Part shown: positions 23,142-32,265 of the stretch, piece by piece
How positions within the stretch are numbered: the first letter of the stretch is position 1
How the letters are laid out: each line of letters opens with the position of its first letter
Origin: CAWIJJ01 sp963836405
GTDB taxonomy: Bacteria > Acidobacteriota > Terriglobia > Bryobacterales > Bryobacteraceae
DNA: 64,000 nucleotides
Assembly (NCBI GenBank): GCA_963836405.1
Contig: CAWIJL010000007.1
Coordinates: forward strand, 186,001-250,000
Direction: 5' to 3'
Notes under the pieces: generated by a model
What the model was told of the DNA's origin: nothing
Seen by the model: only the letters and a program-made list of their open reading frames with translations
The model's database searches: none
Position numbers and translations under genes: made by a program

Positions 23142-24428
23142 TCAACCCTCCACCGTGCTCGCAGCAAACTGCCGCACTTGGGCCCGTGAGTCCAGCCACG
23201 CCTGCGTGCAACCGTGAACGTGCCGGTAAAATGCGCGCCGCCGCGGCTCCAGGACCTCTTCGCAGTACTCCTGCGCTTTTTGCAGATTGCGAGCCGACAT
23301 CCGGGTCATCCGGCCGGGCGCGGTCAGCACTTCGCGGATTCTGCGTGCGAGTGCGGCAACGTCCCCGGGCTCGACCAGGTCTTCCGGATCCAGCAGTTCC
23401 GGAATACCGCCAACGGCAGAACCAATGCAGGGCAGAGAACGGGCCATCGCCTCAATGACTGCCCGTGGGAGTCCTTCGCAACGCGAGGCGAGAACGAACA
23501 GGTCCGCGTTATCGAGCCTCTCGCGCACGGCGGCGCCTGCGGGCAGTTGTCCAAGAAAGTGCACCCTGCCGCCGACGCCAAGAGTCTGCGCAAGACGCTG
23601 CATCTCGCACCGGTACTTTCCTTCGCCGATCAATTCGAGCGAGAGATCCAGACCGCCGGCGGCACACTCCGCAACGGCACGGATGAGCACATCCGGCGCC
23701 TTGTACATCTGCGTCATCGATCCCACGCTGACCAGCCGGTTCTGGCAGAGCCGGTCGCCGGTCCGCCGATGAGTGGCGACGGAGTCCTCGCGCGATAGCT
23801 CAACGCTGGAGTAGTGCGTGGTGAACACGGTCGGGCAATCCCGAAGATCAGGCGGCGATTGCACATCCGACATGCCGGCCGGGTGTCCGCCGCCCGGATA
23901 CCGGTTCTGTAGAGCCCTTTCGGTCACATACGCCACGGCAGAAGCCTGGCGGCACTGACGCCGGAGTTGCCGGGTGAACCACCAGCGAAAGAGCGGGCGG
24001 AGGCGATAACGTACGGCCTCCGGAGCATAGACGTCGTACGGGTCGTTCACGACCTCCAGCCCAAACGGATACCGATTTCGCCTTAGCCACGGCTCCAGAC
24101 AGCCGGCCAGGTGTGAGCTGACCCGCATCACGACCGCGTCGCCAACGCTGCAGGAACTCCGAACCGCGCGGTCCACGGCACGGGCCTGCTGCCAGTACTG
24201 CCACGGCCCAAGATAGTTGGGAACCATATTGAATTCCACGCCCGCACCACTCGCCAGCCGGTAAGCCGGACCGGCAGTGGAGATATCGGCCACGCGAGCC
24301 GTGACCTTGACACGGTCGAACTCGGCCAGATATCGCGTCCAGAACGGGTACGCGTGCGATCCGTTGGTCCAGATCCGGCCGTCCGGCGTTCGATAGAATC
24401 GATGTTCAAGCGTTACTACTACATTCAT
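23142..24428 (-). CDS. GT4-family glycosyltransferase
   Basis: A 428-aa GT-B enzyme. The start ATG at 24428 gives MNVVVTLEHRFYRTPDGRIW; the longer frame upstream is a shadow of the polymerase-like gene. The C-terminal domain has RLVSVGSMTQMYKAPDVLI, LELIGEGKYRCEM, VHFLGQLPAGAAV and the donor-site block FVLASRCEGLPRAVIEAMA with GSAVGGIPELL. It overlaps the upstream gene by 4 bp (ATGA). Polysaccharide-assembly role inferred from the operon. Confidence 0.92.
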   Translation of the reverse strand: MNVVVTLEHRFYRTPDGRIWTNGSHAYPFWTRYLAEFDRVKVTARVADISTAGPAYRLASGAGVEFNMVPNYLGPWQYWQQARAVDRAVRSSCSVGDAVVMRVSSHLAGCLEPWLRRNRYPFGLEVVNDPYDVYAPEAVRYRLRPLFRWWFTRQLRRQCRQASAVAYVTERALQNRYPGGGHPAGMSDVQSPPDLRDCPTVFTTHYSSVELSREDSVATHRRTGDRLCQNRLVSVGSMTQMYKAPDVLIRAVAECAAGGLDLSLELIGEGKYRCEMQRLAQTLGVGGRVHFLGQLPAGAAVRERLDNADLFVLASRCEGLPRAVIEAMARSLPCIGSAVGGIPELLDPEDLVEPGDVAALARRIREVLTAPGRMTRMSARNLQKAQEYCEEVLEPRRRAFYRHVHGCTQAWLDSRAQVRQFAASTVEG

Positions 24429-25765
24429 GCGCGCACACTGTCCCTTTGCAGTTGATGCAGGATCGGGGAAGCAATCGGCCGCTGTCGCGGCTCTCTCGCC
24501 AAGGCATGGCCGCGAGCCAGGGCCAGCAGCCAGATCAGGATGAGAGGCGCGAAGGCGGCAACCTGAACCGCCATCAGCATGCAACTCACCAGAATTGTCA
24601 ACAGGCGGAGGACGTGGTCGGCCTGCGCATCGCCTATCCGGCAGATCCAGCCGATCAGCAGGGGGCCGGCCAGCAGTCCCGCCCAGCTCAAGTTGGCCAC
24701 GGCTTCTTCCAGCCAACTGGTGGTGACTCCCCACCCCAGATACCGCGCGGGCACACGAAATGCGGCCGAGGTTGCGTACACCGCGTACGGCCACGGTTTG
24801 CCGGGCCAGATGTTTCGCGGCACCAGCATCGTAGCGTCGAAGAGCAGGCTCTGCATGCGGTACTCGAGAATCTTCGGCGCATCCGGGTGCAATTCCGCAT
24901 AGAGGGTGAGCCGGATCACATGGTCGCGGCCGTAGTCCAGCCGCATGTTGTTGTAGCGGCGGCCCCACTCTACCTGGTCCAAGCCGCGCACCTGGCTCTG
25001 ATAAAAAGATGAGAACGCGAGGAACATCAGAGCCAGTGCCGGCCCGCCAACGAGAATCGTTCTTCGGGAAAGCACGCCGCGCGACCACAACGCGATAGCG
25101 AAGAGCGCGCACACAATCAACACCACCGCGCGCTTGCCGTCAATCCAGACGGCCAAAAATGCCAGCGGAACGACATAAGTGCAAGTCGCCTTCAAATTGC
25201 GTTGCGAGACGAGCAGGCAGGCGCCCGCGATGGCGCTGACGAGTGCACAAGCCGCCAGCACCGGGTGGTAGGCAAGCTCTTCAGCGGACAGGATGCCGCG
25301 CATTACGACGGCATATTCGCCGTAGACAAGCGGATTGGGCGCCAGGTAAAGCGCCGCCACAGGCGCGAGCAGAACCGCGTGCAACAGCAGCTTGGCCGGC
25401 CACCGCATGCGCCGGAGGACCGCCGCCGTGCCGCCGGAGGCAATCGCCCCCTTATCGCGCCGCCGCGTCCGGCCAAGCCACCACCACAATACGGGACATG
25501 CAGCCACGTACAGGCAGTACACGAGGCTGGTCAGCCCGTCGGCTGCTGCCAGATTGAAGCCTGGCCACCGCAGGTAATCGGTTTTCCCGACGACTTCATC
25601 GAGCAGCAACGGGAGACCGCACATCGCCAGGTGCACGAGGATCGCAAAACTGATGGAGTCGCGCCGGGAGGAGAGCAGATTGCCCAAGGCCTGTATCGCC
25701 CAACCCAGGAGCCACAGAAACGTGACCATATTCAATACCGCCTGGAATGTCTCGTCACCGAGCAT
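24425..25765 (-). CDS. Polytopic membrane protein, probable exopolysaccharide polymerase (Wzy-like)
   Basis: A 446-aa protein with about 10-12 hydrophobic helices (for instance VTFLWLLGWAIQAL, LLHAVLLAPVAALYL, LALMFLAFSSFY, LLTILVSCMLMAVQVAAF). A large hydrophilic loop lies in the second half (DQVEWGRRYNNMRLDYGRDH, MVPRNIWPGKPWPYAVY), the layout of O-antigen polymerases/ligases. These proteins share little sequence, so the call rests on topology and on its place between flippase, glycosyltransferases and the Wzc-like kinase. The start ATG at 25765 is preceded by GGAGG at good spacing. Confidence 0.72.
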   Translation of the reverse strand: MLGDETFQAVLNMVTFLWLLGWAIQALGNLLSSRRDSISFAILVHLAMCGLPLLLDEVVGKTDYLRWPGFNLAAADGLTSLVYCLYVAACPVLWWWLGRTRRRDKGAIASGGTAAVLRRMRWPAKLLLHAVLLAPVAALYLAPNPLVYGEYAVVMRGILSAEELAYHPVLAACALVSAIAGACLLVSQRNLKATCTYVVPLAFLAVWIDGKRAVVLIVCALFAIALWSRGVLSRRTILVGGPALALMFLAFSSFYQSQVRGLDQVEWGRRYNNMRLDYGRDHVIRLTLYAELHPDAPKILEYRMQSLLFDATMLVPRNIWPGKPWPYAVYATSAAFRVPARYLGWGVTTSWLEEAVANLSWAGLLAGPLLIGWICRIGDAQADHVLRLLTILVSCMLMAVQVAAFAPLILIWLLALARGHALAREPRQRPIASPILHQLQRDSVRA

Positions 25766-25785
25766 CGACGGCCTCCGCACTCTCT

Positions 25786-26910
25786 TCAGGCTTGGTACAA
25801 AGCATAGATGTCCTCCGCGGATTTATCGATATTGAACCCGCCGTCTTCCACCGCGGCAACACAGTAGTGGCGGGCCGGAACTTCGGTCCTGCTTGCATTC
25901 AGGACAGCCTCCGCCCAGGGGCGTGGGCCTTCGCTCAGAGCCAGGCGGGAAATCAACCGTGGATTCACGTCCGCCTCCCCGCTGATGACGTCGGATATCA
26001 CGCACGGCAGCCCCGCCGCCTGTGCCTCGACGAGGGACAGGGGCAGACCCTCGTGATGCGACGGAAACAGAAAGATGTCCATCGCCGCCATCTGCCGGGG
26101 CACATCCTGCCGGACGCCGGTGAGAATCACTCGCTCCTCGATGCCCAGTTGCCGCGCGCGCTCGAGGACAGGCAGGCGGAGCGGTCCGTCGCCAACCAGC
26201 AGTACCCGAGTGTCCGGCCGGCGGCGCGCTACCTCAGCCGCTACTTCGACCAGAAACAGGTGATTCTTCTGAGAAGCGAGGCGGCCGACATGCCCGATTA
26301 CCAACTCCTGCTCCCCAAATCCCCACTCCTTTCGGACCTCGCTGCGCCGGGGTGTGCGCTGGAAAGCCGAAAGATCGATGCCGCAATGCATCAACTTGCT
26401 CCGCGGATCGCGCAGCCATCCGGCGCCGAACAGTGAATTGCCCGCAAGCCGGCTGACTCCGACCATGCGGCTTGCATAACAGCGGACTAGTCGCTCGGTG
26501 AGTTCCAGGTAAAGGCGACGCAGCCAGCCAGCGGAACTGTCGATATGGGAGGTGTCGTTATGACTGTGCGCAATCCGGATAGGCACATTGGCCGCGGCGG
26601 CCAGCGCCACCAGGTAGCCGCTGAAGTGATGCACGTGACTATGAACCGCATCGAAGCGGTGCTCGCGCAACAGGCTTCCCACGGCTCGTGCATACGCCAA
26701 CGAGTGCAGGGGCTCACACACACGAAAGATTCGTCCGCCGAGAGACTCGATCTCGGCGTCATACGCACAGACGTCCTGGGTGTGAACCAGAAAGTCCATG
26801 CGAACCCGCCCCCGATCGATCCGCCTGAGCGTGTTCATCAGCCACGTCTCGGCGCCCCCGCGCATCATCGCGCGAAATACGTGAAGTACCCGACGTGGCT
26901 GTCCGCGCAT
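25786..26910 (-). CDS. GT4-family glycosyltransferase (EpsF-like)
   Basis: A 374-aa GT-B enzyme. The N terminus reads RRVLHVFRAMMRGGAETWL, then DAVHSHVHHFSGYLV and IRIAHSHNDTSH, as in EpsF/CapM-type exopolysaccharide transferases. The C-terminal domain has LVIGHVGRLASQKNHLFL, RVLLVGDGPLR and the donor block FPSHHEGLPLSLVEAQAAG. The ATG at 26910 overlaps the acetyltransferase stop by one base (TGATG). It ends 20 bp before the polymerase-like gene. Confidence 0.93.
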   Translation of the reverse strand: MRGQPRRVLHVFRAMMRGGAETWLMNTLRRIDRGRVRMDFLVHTQDVCAYDAEIESLGGRIFRVCEPLHSLAYARAVGSLLREHRFDAVHSHVHHFSGYLVALAAAANVPIRIAHSHNDTSHIDSSAGWLRRLYLELTERLVRCYASRMVGVSRLAGNSLFGAGWLRDPRSKLMHCGIDLSAFQRTPRRSEVRKEWGFGEQELVIGHVGRLASQKNHLFLVEVAAEVARRRPDTRVLLVGDGPLRLPVLERARQLGIEERVILTGVRQDVPRQMAAMDIFLFPSHHEGLPLSLVEAQAAGLPCVISDVISGEADVNPRLISRLALSEGPRPWAEAVLNASRTEVPARHYCVAAVEDGGFNIDKSAEDIYALYQA

Positions 26911-27581
26911 CACGATAGGACCTCCTCGACACGCTCCGCTCTCCACTGACGCTCGGGTTGCAAAAAGCGGTGGCTCATCACCGGCAGTTCCCTAATGCTC
27001 CGTTCCCACCACGGTTCTCTCAACAGCTCCTCGACCCGTTCCGGACCAAAACGGTATCGCAACGGTCGCGCCGGTACGCCGGCGACAATCTGGTACGGCT
27101 CCACGTCTCGCGTGACCACCGCTCCGGCCGCAATTACCGCCCCATGACCGATCGTTACCCCTTGCAGCACCACCGCAAAAGCGCCGATCCAGACATCGCA
27201 TCCAATTCGGGGAGGGGACGCGTAATCGGACCACGCGCGCGGAGCGCCAAACACGTTCTGCTGCCCGTACAACGTCGGCGATGTGGACAGAAAATCCAGC
27301 GGATGCTCGGCGAGCCCGATCATGGCGTAGGGCCCGATCGAGCAGTACCGTCCGATAACCCCCGAAGCCGCCTCTGCCCCGGCGTTCAGGTAGGAGTATT
27401 CCCCGATTTCGACGTTGTCACCCACCTCCACGTGACGGGCGATACGGCATCCGCGGCCGATGTGGACGTGACTCCCGATCAACGGCGAGCCGATGAAGGT
27501 GCCTGGGAAGCGAAGCTTGGCACGCACCAACTTGCAGTAGTCCTTGATGCACTCAGGAACAAATTCTTTGAGGTACCACAT
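26910..27581 (-). CDS. Hexapeptide-repeat (left-handed beta-helix) acetyltransferase
   Basis: A 223-aa trimeric acyltransferase, probably O-acetylating a sugar of the exopolysaccharide. Hexapeptide turns are seen in LIGSHVHIGRGCRI, VGDNVEIGEYSYLNAGAE and, further on, IGCDVWIGAFAVVLQGVTIG with HGAVIAAGAVVTRDV; the catalytic His region is GLAEHPLDFLST. The start at 27581 (MWYLKEFVPE) has AGGGAAAG upstream and overlaps the flippase end by 29 bp. Chloramphenicol- or streptogramin-type xenobiotic transferases share this fold, but the operon favours polysaccharide modification. Confidence 0.88.
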   Translation of the reverse strand: MWYLKEFVPECIKDYCKLVRAKLRFPGTFIGSPLIGSHVHIGRGCRIARHVEVGDNVEIGEYSYLNAGAEAASGVIGRYCSIGPYAMIGLAEHPLDFLSTSPTLYGQQNVFGAPRAWSDYASPPRIGCDVWIGAFAVVLQGVTIGHGAVIAAGAVVTRDVEPYQIVAGVPARPLRYRFGPERVEELLREPWWERSIRELPVMSHRFLQPERQWRAERVEEVLS

Positions 27582-28917
27582 GATCTTTCCCTTTACGGTT
27601 CTGAACCCAGGCCGATTGCCCGTAGATCGCCGCCGTGCCAAACCACGCGAACAGATAGGCAAGCGCCAGTCCGGCGGCCCCCGCCGCCGGTACGGTGAAT
27701 CGCGAGGCCGTGATCAAGACGGCGGCCCAAAAACTCAGGATTGCAAGGTTCTTCCAGATCCTTCCGGAACTGAAAAGCGCCTGAAACAGGCTGTTTCCGA
27801 TAACCTCCAGTACGGAGGCGCCAAGCAGCGCGCCCAACAGCAGATTCGATCCGCGAAAATCGCGTCCGAACAGCCGCAGGACAAGCTGCCCGTTCACCAT
27901 CAGGATTGTCCCGGCCACAGTGGCGACGAGAGCATTCAAAACAACTGCGCCGAGGAACGTGCGGCGATACGTGCCACGGCGGCCGTCCGACAGCAGATTA
28001 TTCAGCAATGGCGACGTGACCCGGGCTACCATGGCCGGAACGAACAAGACCATCGATCGCATGGTGTTGGCCGCGGTAAACACGGCGAGTTCCGCGAACC
28101 CGCGTGTCTGGACAAGGTATACGTTGCACCACCAGATCGCCAGCGAAGCCACAATGCCGCAGGCGGCGCCGGGAACGGAGAACCGCCACAGCACGGAGCT
28201 TTCCCGCAGAGCGCCTTTGTAGTCGATGCGAACGCCGTGTTTCCGGCACTGCCGCCGAAGCGCAAAATGGTACATGATCCAAAGCAGACAGGCGGATGCG
28301 GCCTGTGCCGCCACAGCGCCCCGGAGGCCTGCGACTGTACCGAGAGCCCAACTCAGCAGCAGGTTGAAGGCCCCGTACGCCGTACTGATGCAGCCGGCGG
28401 TTTGAAACGCCTCGAAGCCCGCGATCGCGCCCAGTTGGTATCCGTTCATCGTGATGAAGAAGACGTACAGCGCGCCGATCCGCGCTCCCTCCAGCACGGT
28501 GCCCTCCGCTCCCGGGATCCAGTGCGCGGCGCCGGCAAATAGCGCGCAGGCAAAAACCAGCGCCGCCGCTGTCGCTACCGACGATGCCAGCCCGAGCACC
28601 CGCCCGGCCTTCTCCGGCTGCGAGCTTCGGTACTCGGAGACATACTTGGTGGCGGTGACGCCCAGGGCCAAACCGGCCACCGTAGTCATGGCGACCAGCG
28701 ACGATTGGATCAGCGCGAATTGCCCGTATACCTCGCGACCCAGAATCCGGGCCAGCAGCACCGCCGCCGCGAACGATCCTCCCTGTTGCGCCACGCTGCC
28801 CAAAACAATCCACGCGATGCCGTGCAACAACCGAAAGCGCACCGAACCGCGCGGAACCCGGATTGCAAAGCGGGTTTGGCGTCGAACCGGAATGGCAACC
28901 TGGTCCCGGACGTTCAA
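27553..28917 (-). CDS. Polysaccharide flippase (Wzx/MATE-type)
   Basis: A 454-aa membrane protein with about 12-14 TM helices, expected to flip lipid-linked repeat units across the inner membrane. The N-terminal helix pair reads GIAWIVLGSVAQQGGSFAAA then LLARILGREVYGQFALIQS, typical for the polysaccharide-biosynthesis flippase family. The TTG at 28917 overlaps the upstream kinase stop (TTGA) and has GGAG nearby. Its start is plausible but could lie a little further in. Confidence 0.88.
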   Translation of the reverse strand: MNVRDQVAIPVRRQTRFAIRVPRGSVRFRLLHGIAWIVLGSVAQQGGSFAAAVLLARILGREVYGQFALIQSSLVAMTTVAGLALGVTATKYVSEYRSSQPEKAGRVLGLASSVATAAALVFACALFAGAAHWIPGAEGTVLEGARIGALYVFFITMNGYQLGAIAGFEAFQTAGCISTAYGAFNLLLSWALGTVAGLRGAVAAQAASACLLWIMYHFALRRQCRKHGVRIDYKGALRESSVLWRFSVPGAACGIVASLAIWWCNVYLVQTRGFAELAVFTAANTMRSMVLFVPAMVARVTSPLLNNLLSDGRRGTYRRTFLGAVVLNALVATVAGTILMVNGQLVLRLFGRDFRGSNLLLGALLGASVLEVIGNSLFQALFSSGRIWKNLAILSFWAAVLITASRFTVPAAGAAGLALAYLFAWFGTAAIYGQSAWVQNRKGKDHVVPQRICS

Positions 28918-31112
28918 CCTTCGCTCTCCGCTTCAGTCTGATAATGTCTGTAGTACTTCGGGTGATAGTGATAGTAGTAGTAGTTGTCGCTGCTGTGCGC
29001 ATGGACTTCGTTCAGGACGACGCCAACCAGGTTCACCCTGAGCCGCTTCAACGTGGTAAGCGTCGATCCCAGAGCCTTCCGGTTGGTGCGTCCCGCCAGC
29101 GCAACCGCAATCACGCCATCTACCGCCGCGGCCATCTGTAGCGGCTCGGGAAAGCCCAACAGCGGCGGCGTATCGAGAATCACCAGGTCGTACTCCGAAC
29201 AAGCGTCCTCAAGAAGAGCCGTCAGCTTCGGCCCTACCATGTCGACAGCGCGCCTCATGGGCGTACCCGCAGGCAGGACATCCAACGGAACCCCTTCCTG
29301 TTTGACCAGCACATCACGCCACGCAACGTCCGACGTCAGCACGTTGGACAAGCCCGGCGTGCTCGCAATATCGAACCGGCGGTGAATGCTCGGCCTGCGC
29401 ATGTCTCCGTCGATCAGCAGCGTGCGGCGCCCTTGCTGTGCATGTGCCATGGCCAGATGCGCGGCCGTGGTGGACTTGCCCTCCGAGGGCCCCGAACTGG
29501 TCACCATCAAGCTGCGAATCCGCCGGTCGAAGTCGGTAAGCAAAATGGAATTTCGCAAGGTACGGATCGCTTCCTGAAAGCTGTTCACTCCGGCCTGCTG
29601 GTGAGGGACCAGCGCCTTGCTGTCGGCCCCGGCGCCGAGCACGCTGCCCTGCCATTGTTTAACGGCCGGCAACGTTCCGATGACTTCTGTCGCCCAGGAA
29701 CGGGACACCTGTTCGGGATCCCTAACCGTGTTGTTCAGGACGTCGCTGAGAACGGCCGCCCCTACGGCCAGAATTCCCGACAAAAGGAAGGCCAGCACGG
29801 CATTCAACGGCACGTTCGGGAACACCGGTTTCGCCGCGGGCCTCGCCAGGTCGGCGATACGGATGGCGCTGTTCTGAAATCCCGAGTTGATGGTGGCTTC
29901 CTTGATCTTCCGGACTAACTCCTCGTACAGGCTCTTGTCCGCTTCGGCCTCACGCTTGAGTGTCTGGTATTCAAAAGAGCGCGAATTCAGGCGGTCGAAT
30001 TCCTTCTTCGTCTCGGCCACGGCTTTCTCCAGCATTGCCTCCCGATTCAAAGCTTCCCGGTATTCGACCTCCACCCGCTGGCCGATGTTCTGCCTGCCAT
30101 TGATCACCTGCTTCTGCAGTTCCGCGACCTGCGCCGCGGCTTTGCGGAACTCAGGATGGTTCGGGCCGTAGTGCTCCCTCACCTCCGCGAGCTTCTGATT
30201 CGCTTCATCGAGCCGTTCGGAAAGCCGCTTGAGTGCGTCGCCCTGTGTCGAAACCTGAGCGGCCTCCAGGGTGCCCGCGGCGATCGACCGGTACCCCGCT
30301 TCCTTCCGCACGCGATCCGCCTGAGCGTTAGTGTATTCACTGTTGAGCTGGAGCAGGCGTGCCGAGATGATGCTGGTCTTCTCCTGGGGATCGATGACGT
30401 TCAACTCCCGTTCGAATTGCGCCAGGGCGCCGCCCGACCGCTCCATTTTCGCCTTCAGCTCCTCGAGTTGCCGTTCCATGAACGCGGACAGACTGGCTGA
30501 AGAGCGGTAGCGGATGTTATACGTGTGCTCCAGGTAGGAGCGCGCAATTCCGTTGGCCACGTTGGCCGCCAGCTTCGGATTGGCGGAGCGATAGCTGATG
30601 AGCAACAGGTACGTATTGGGAGGGCGGCTTACCTTCAGTTGCTTAAGCAGTACGGGCGCGTCTTTTGAATCTGGCGCGCCGGCAGCAGGTTCGGTATCGA
30701 AGAGGTTGTACTGCTGAGCCACCGGGCGAAGCACCGAGTCGGATTGAACCAGTTTGGCCTGCGTTGCCAGAAACTGGTCCGAGTCGTTCGTGACCGTCCG
30801 GGTCGCTTCCTGACCGATGATTGCACTTGGCATCTGCCGGTCGATATCTACCGTGGCGGTGGATTCGTACACGGGAATCAGCCGCGAGGAAATCACGACC
30901 GCGGCGGCTACCGAACAAGCCACGAACAAGAGTATCTTCCACCAGGCGCGGCGCAAGACCCAGAAGTAATGAGAAGTCGGAACCGACGGTTCCGAAGTCT
31001 CCATCTCCGGTGTCGGGCCTGTCGTCCGGTAGAAGTCGGCTGGAACGGGTAGGGTCCTTTCCGAGGAACCCTCCGAACGAGGCAGCATGGGGATCAGGTT
31101 GTTTTCTGTCAT
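28914..31112 (-). CDS. Polysaccharide co-polymerase / tyrosine autokinase (Wzc-like)
   Basis: A 732-aa inner-membrane protein controlling chain length and export. The Wzz domain begins with TM1 near residue 60 (ILLFVACSVAAAVVIS), a long periplasmic coiled coil follows, and TM2 is LNAVLAFLLSGILAVGAAVL. The C-terminal BY-kinase has Walker A SSGPSEGKST, Walker A' RTLLIDGDMRRPS and Walker B LVILDTPPLLG. The tail is a dense tyrosine cluster (NYYYYHYHPKYYRHY), the autophosphorylation site. It begins 6 bp after the export protein. Fused Wzz-kinase architecture as in proteobacterial Wzc. Confidence 0.95.
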   Translation of the reverse strand: MTENNLIPMLPRSEGSSERTLPVPADFYRTTGPTPEMETSEPSVPTSHYFWVLRRAWWKILLFVACSVAAAVVISSRLIPVYESTATVDIDRQMPSAIIGQEATRTVTNDSDQFLATQAKLVQSDSVLRPVAQQYNLFDTEPAAGAPDSKDAPVLLKQLKVSRPPNTYLLLISYRSANPKLAANVANGIARSYLEHTYNIRYRSSASLSAFMERQLEELKAKMERSGGALAQFERELNVIDPQEKTSIISARLLQLNSEYTNAQADRVRKEAGYRSIAAGTLEAAQVSTQGDALKRLSERLDEANQKLAEVREHYGPNHPEFRKAAAQVAELQKQVINGRQNIGQRVEVEYREALNREAMLEKAVAETKKEFDRLNSRSFEYQTLKREAEADKSLYEELVRKIKEATINSGFQNSAIRIADLARPAAKPVFPNVPLNAVLAFLLSGILAVGAAVLSDVLNNTVRDPEQVSRSWATEVIGTLPAVKQWQGSVLGAGADSKALVPHQQAGVNSFQEAIRTLRNSILLTDFDRRIRSLMVTSSGPSEGKSTTAAHLAMAHAQQGRRTLLIDGDMRRPSIHRRFDIASTPGLSNVLTSDVAWRDVLVKQEGVPLDVLPAGTPMRRAVDMVGPKLTALLEDACSEYDLVILDTPPLLGFPEPLQMAAAVDGVIAVALAGRTNRKALGSTLTTLKRLRVNLVGVVLNEVHAHSSDNYYYYHYHPKYYRHYQTEAESEG

Positions 31113-31118
31113 GAGAAG

Positions 31119-32051
31119 TTACCGAATCTGACCGTAAATCAGGGCAGTCGCCCCGGCGGTTGAACCGAAAGCCAGGATCTTTTCGAGCGCCGCGAACCCG
31201 AGACGCCGCCCGTGATTGTCGGGGACGTAGAGGACATCATCGGCGAGCAGCGGAGTATCTCCCGCCTTGCGCTTCATGATGTCGGCAAGCGGCACGCGGA
31301 TTTCATTGCGCTTACCCGTGGCTTCGCGCCGGTAGATGTAGGCTTCCTTACCGGCAAAAGGCGCCAGTCCCTCTGCCAGCGCCAGTACCTTGAGCACACT
31401 CGTCTCGGCGCTGTCCTGGACCGGAAAAACCCCGGGACGTTTCACATTTCCTACGACGAAGACCCTGCCGGCCTCCGGAACCCGGACCTCTTCGCCGCCG
31501 GTGAGCGTGAGATTTGCTTCGGGATCCGCCGCGTCGATCAGGGCACGCACGGCAATTCGTTGGGTGAGGGTTGTTTGGGTGCCATCCGGTCCAGGTTGCG
31601 ACTTGCTGATCAGGATCTCCGAACCGGCCGCGGCGGTGAGGCCACCGGCGCGGGTCACAGCCTCGAGTAGCGTCACCGGGGAACTGGCTTGAAACGTGGT
31701 CGGGGCCTTGACCGCGCCGGCCACGCTGATCGGATGGCTGGCGTATTCGGCAACGGTTACGGTGACGTAGGGCTGAACGATGAGACCTTCTTCGGCCAGC
31801 GCCAGACCGACCGCGGCTTCCAGTTCTTCGGGCATCATCCCCACGGCTTTGATTGCCTGTTTCAGCATCGGCAGGCGAACCAGACCTTCGGTGCTCACGC
31901 GCACGGTGCGGCTCAATTCCGGCGATCCGTATACCTGTACTGCGACCAGGTCGCGAGGGCCGATCTTCTGAGCTGGGAGATTGGGAACAGCCTGCGTTTG
32001 GCCAACCAGGGGCAACACGCAGGCAACGACGAGGCTGCAAATCTTATTCAT
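31119..32051 (-). CDS. Polysaccharide export protein (Wza-like, SLBB domains)
   Basis: A 310-aa secreted or outer-membrane export protein, first gene of the exopolysaccharide operon. The start at 32051 gives a signal peptide (MNKICSLVVACVLPLVGQTQA) without an obvious lipobox at its end. The Poly_export domain follows (IGPRDLVAVQVYGSPELS, VRLPMLKQAIKAVG), then SLBB-type segments (ISVAGAVKAPTTF, VFVVGNVKRPGVFPV) and LLADDVLYVPDN. It is shorter than Wza and ends ALIYGQIR. The 160 bp upstream, before the terminator of the FecR-like gene, should hold the operon promoter. Confidence 0.92.
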   Translation of the reverse strand: MNKICSLVVACVLPLVGQTQAVPNLPAQKIGPRDLVAVQVYGSPELSRTVRVSTEGLVRLPMLKQAIKAVGMMPEELEAAVGLALAEEGLIVQPYVTVTVAEYASHPISVAGAVKAPTTFQASSPVTLLEAVTRAGGLTAAAGSEILISKSQPGPDGTQTTLTQRIAVRALIDAADPEANLTLTGGEEVRVPEAGRVFVVGNVKRPGVFPVQDSAETSVLKVLALAEGLAPFAGKEAYIYRREATGKRNEIRVPLADIMKRKAGDTPLLADDVLYVPDNHGRRLGFAALEKILAFGSTAGATALIYGQIR

Positions 32052-32214
32052 GGCTTTTCTTTCGGGCTTGCGATCCAACAGAACTATCGTCGGTTTCGCG
32101 AAATCCTGTAGGTAGAATTCGGCACGACGCCGGTACGTACGAAATGACGTTTGGGAGTGAGGAACGCGCTAAGAATGTTCTGGTGGGAGTTGAATGCAGG
32201 TGGGCACTCGAAAC

Positions 32215-32242
32215 AAAAAAAGGGCCCCAAACTTCGGGGCCC
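32215..32242 (-). terminator. Rho-independent terminator of the FecR-like gene
   Basis: Read on the minus strand: GGGCCCC, a 7-nt loop, GGGGCCC, then a run of seven T. The stem is 7 bp of pure G/C (32222-32228 with 32236-32242). It lies 24 bp after the stop of the FecR-like gene and about 165 bp before the export gene start, so it insulates the exopolysaccharide operon from upstream transcription. Confidence 0.9.
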
Positions 32243-32265
32243 GAGACAACACGCCAAAGGAAACG

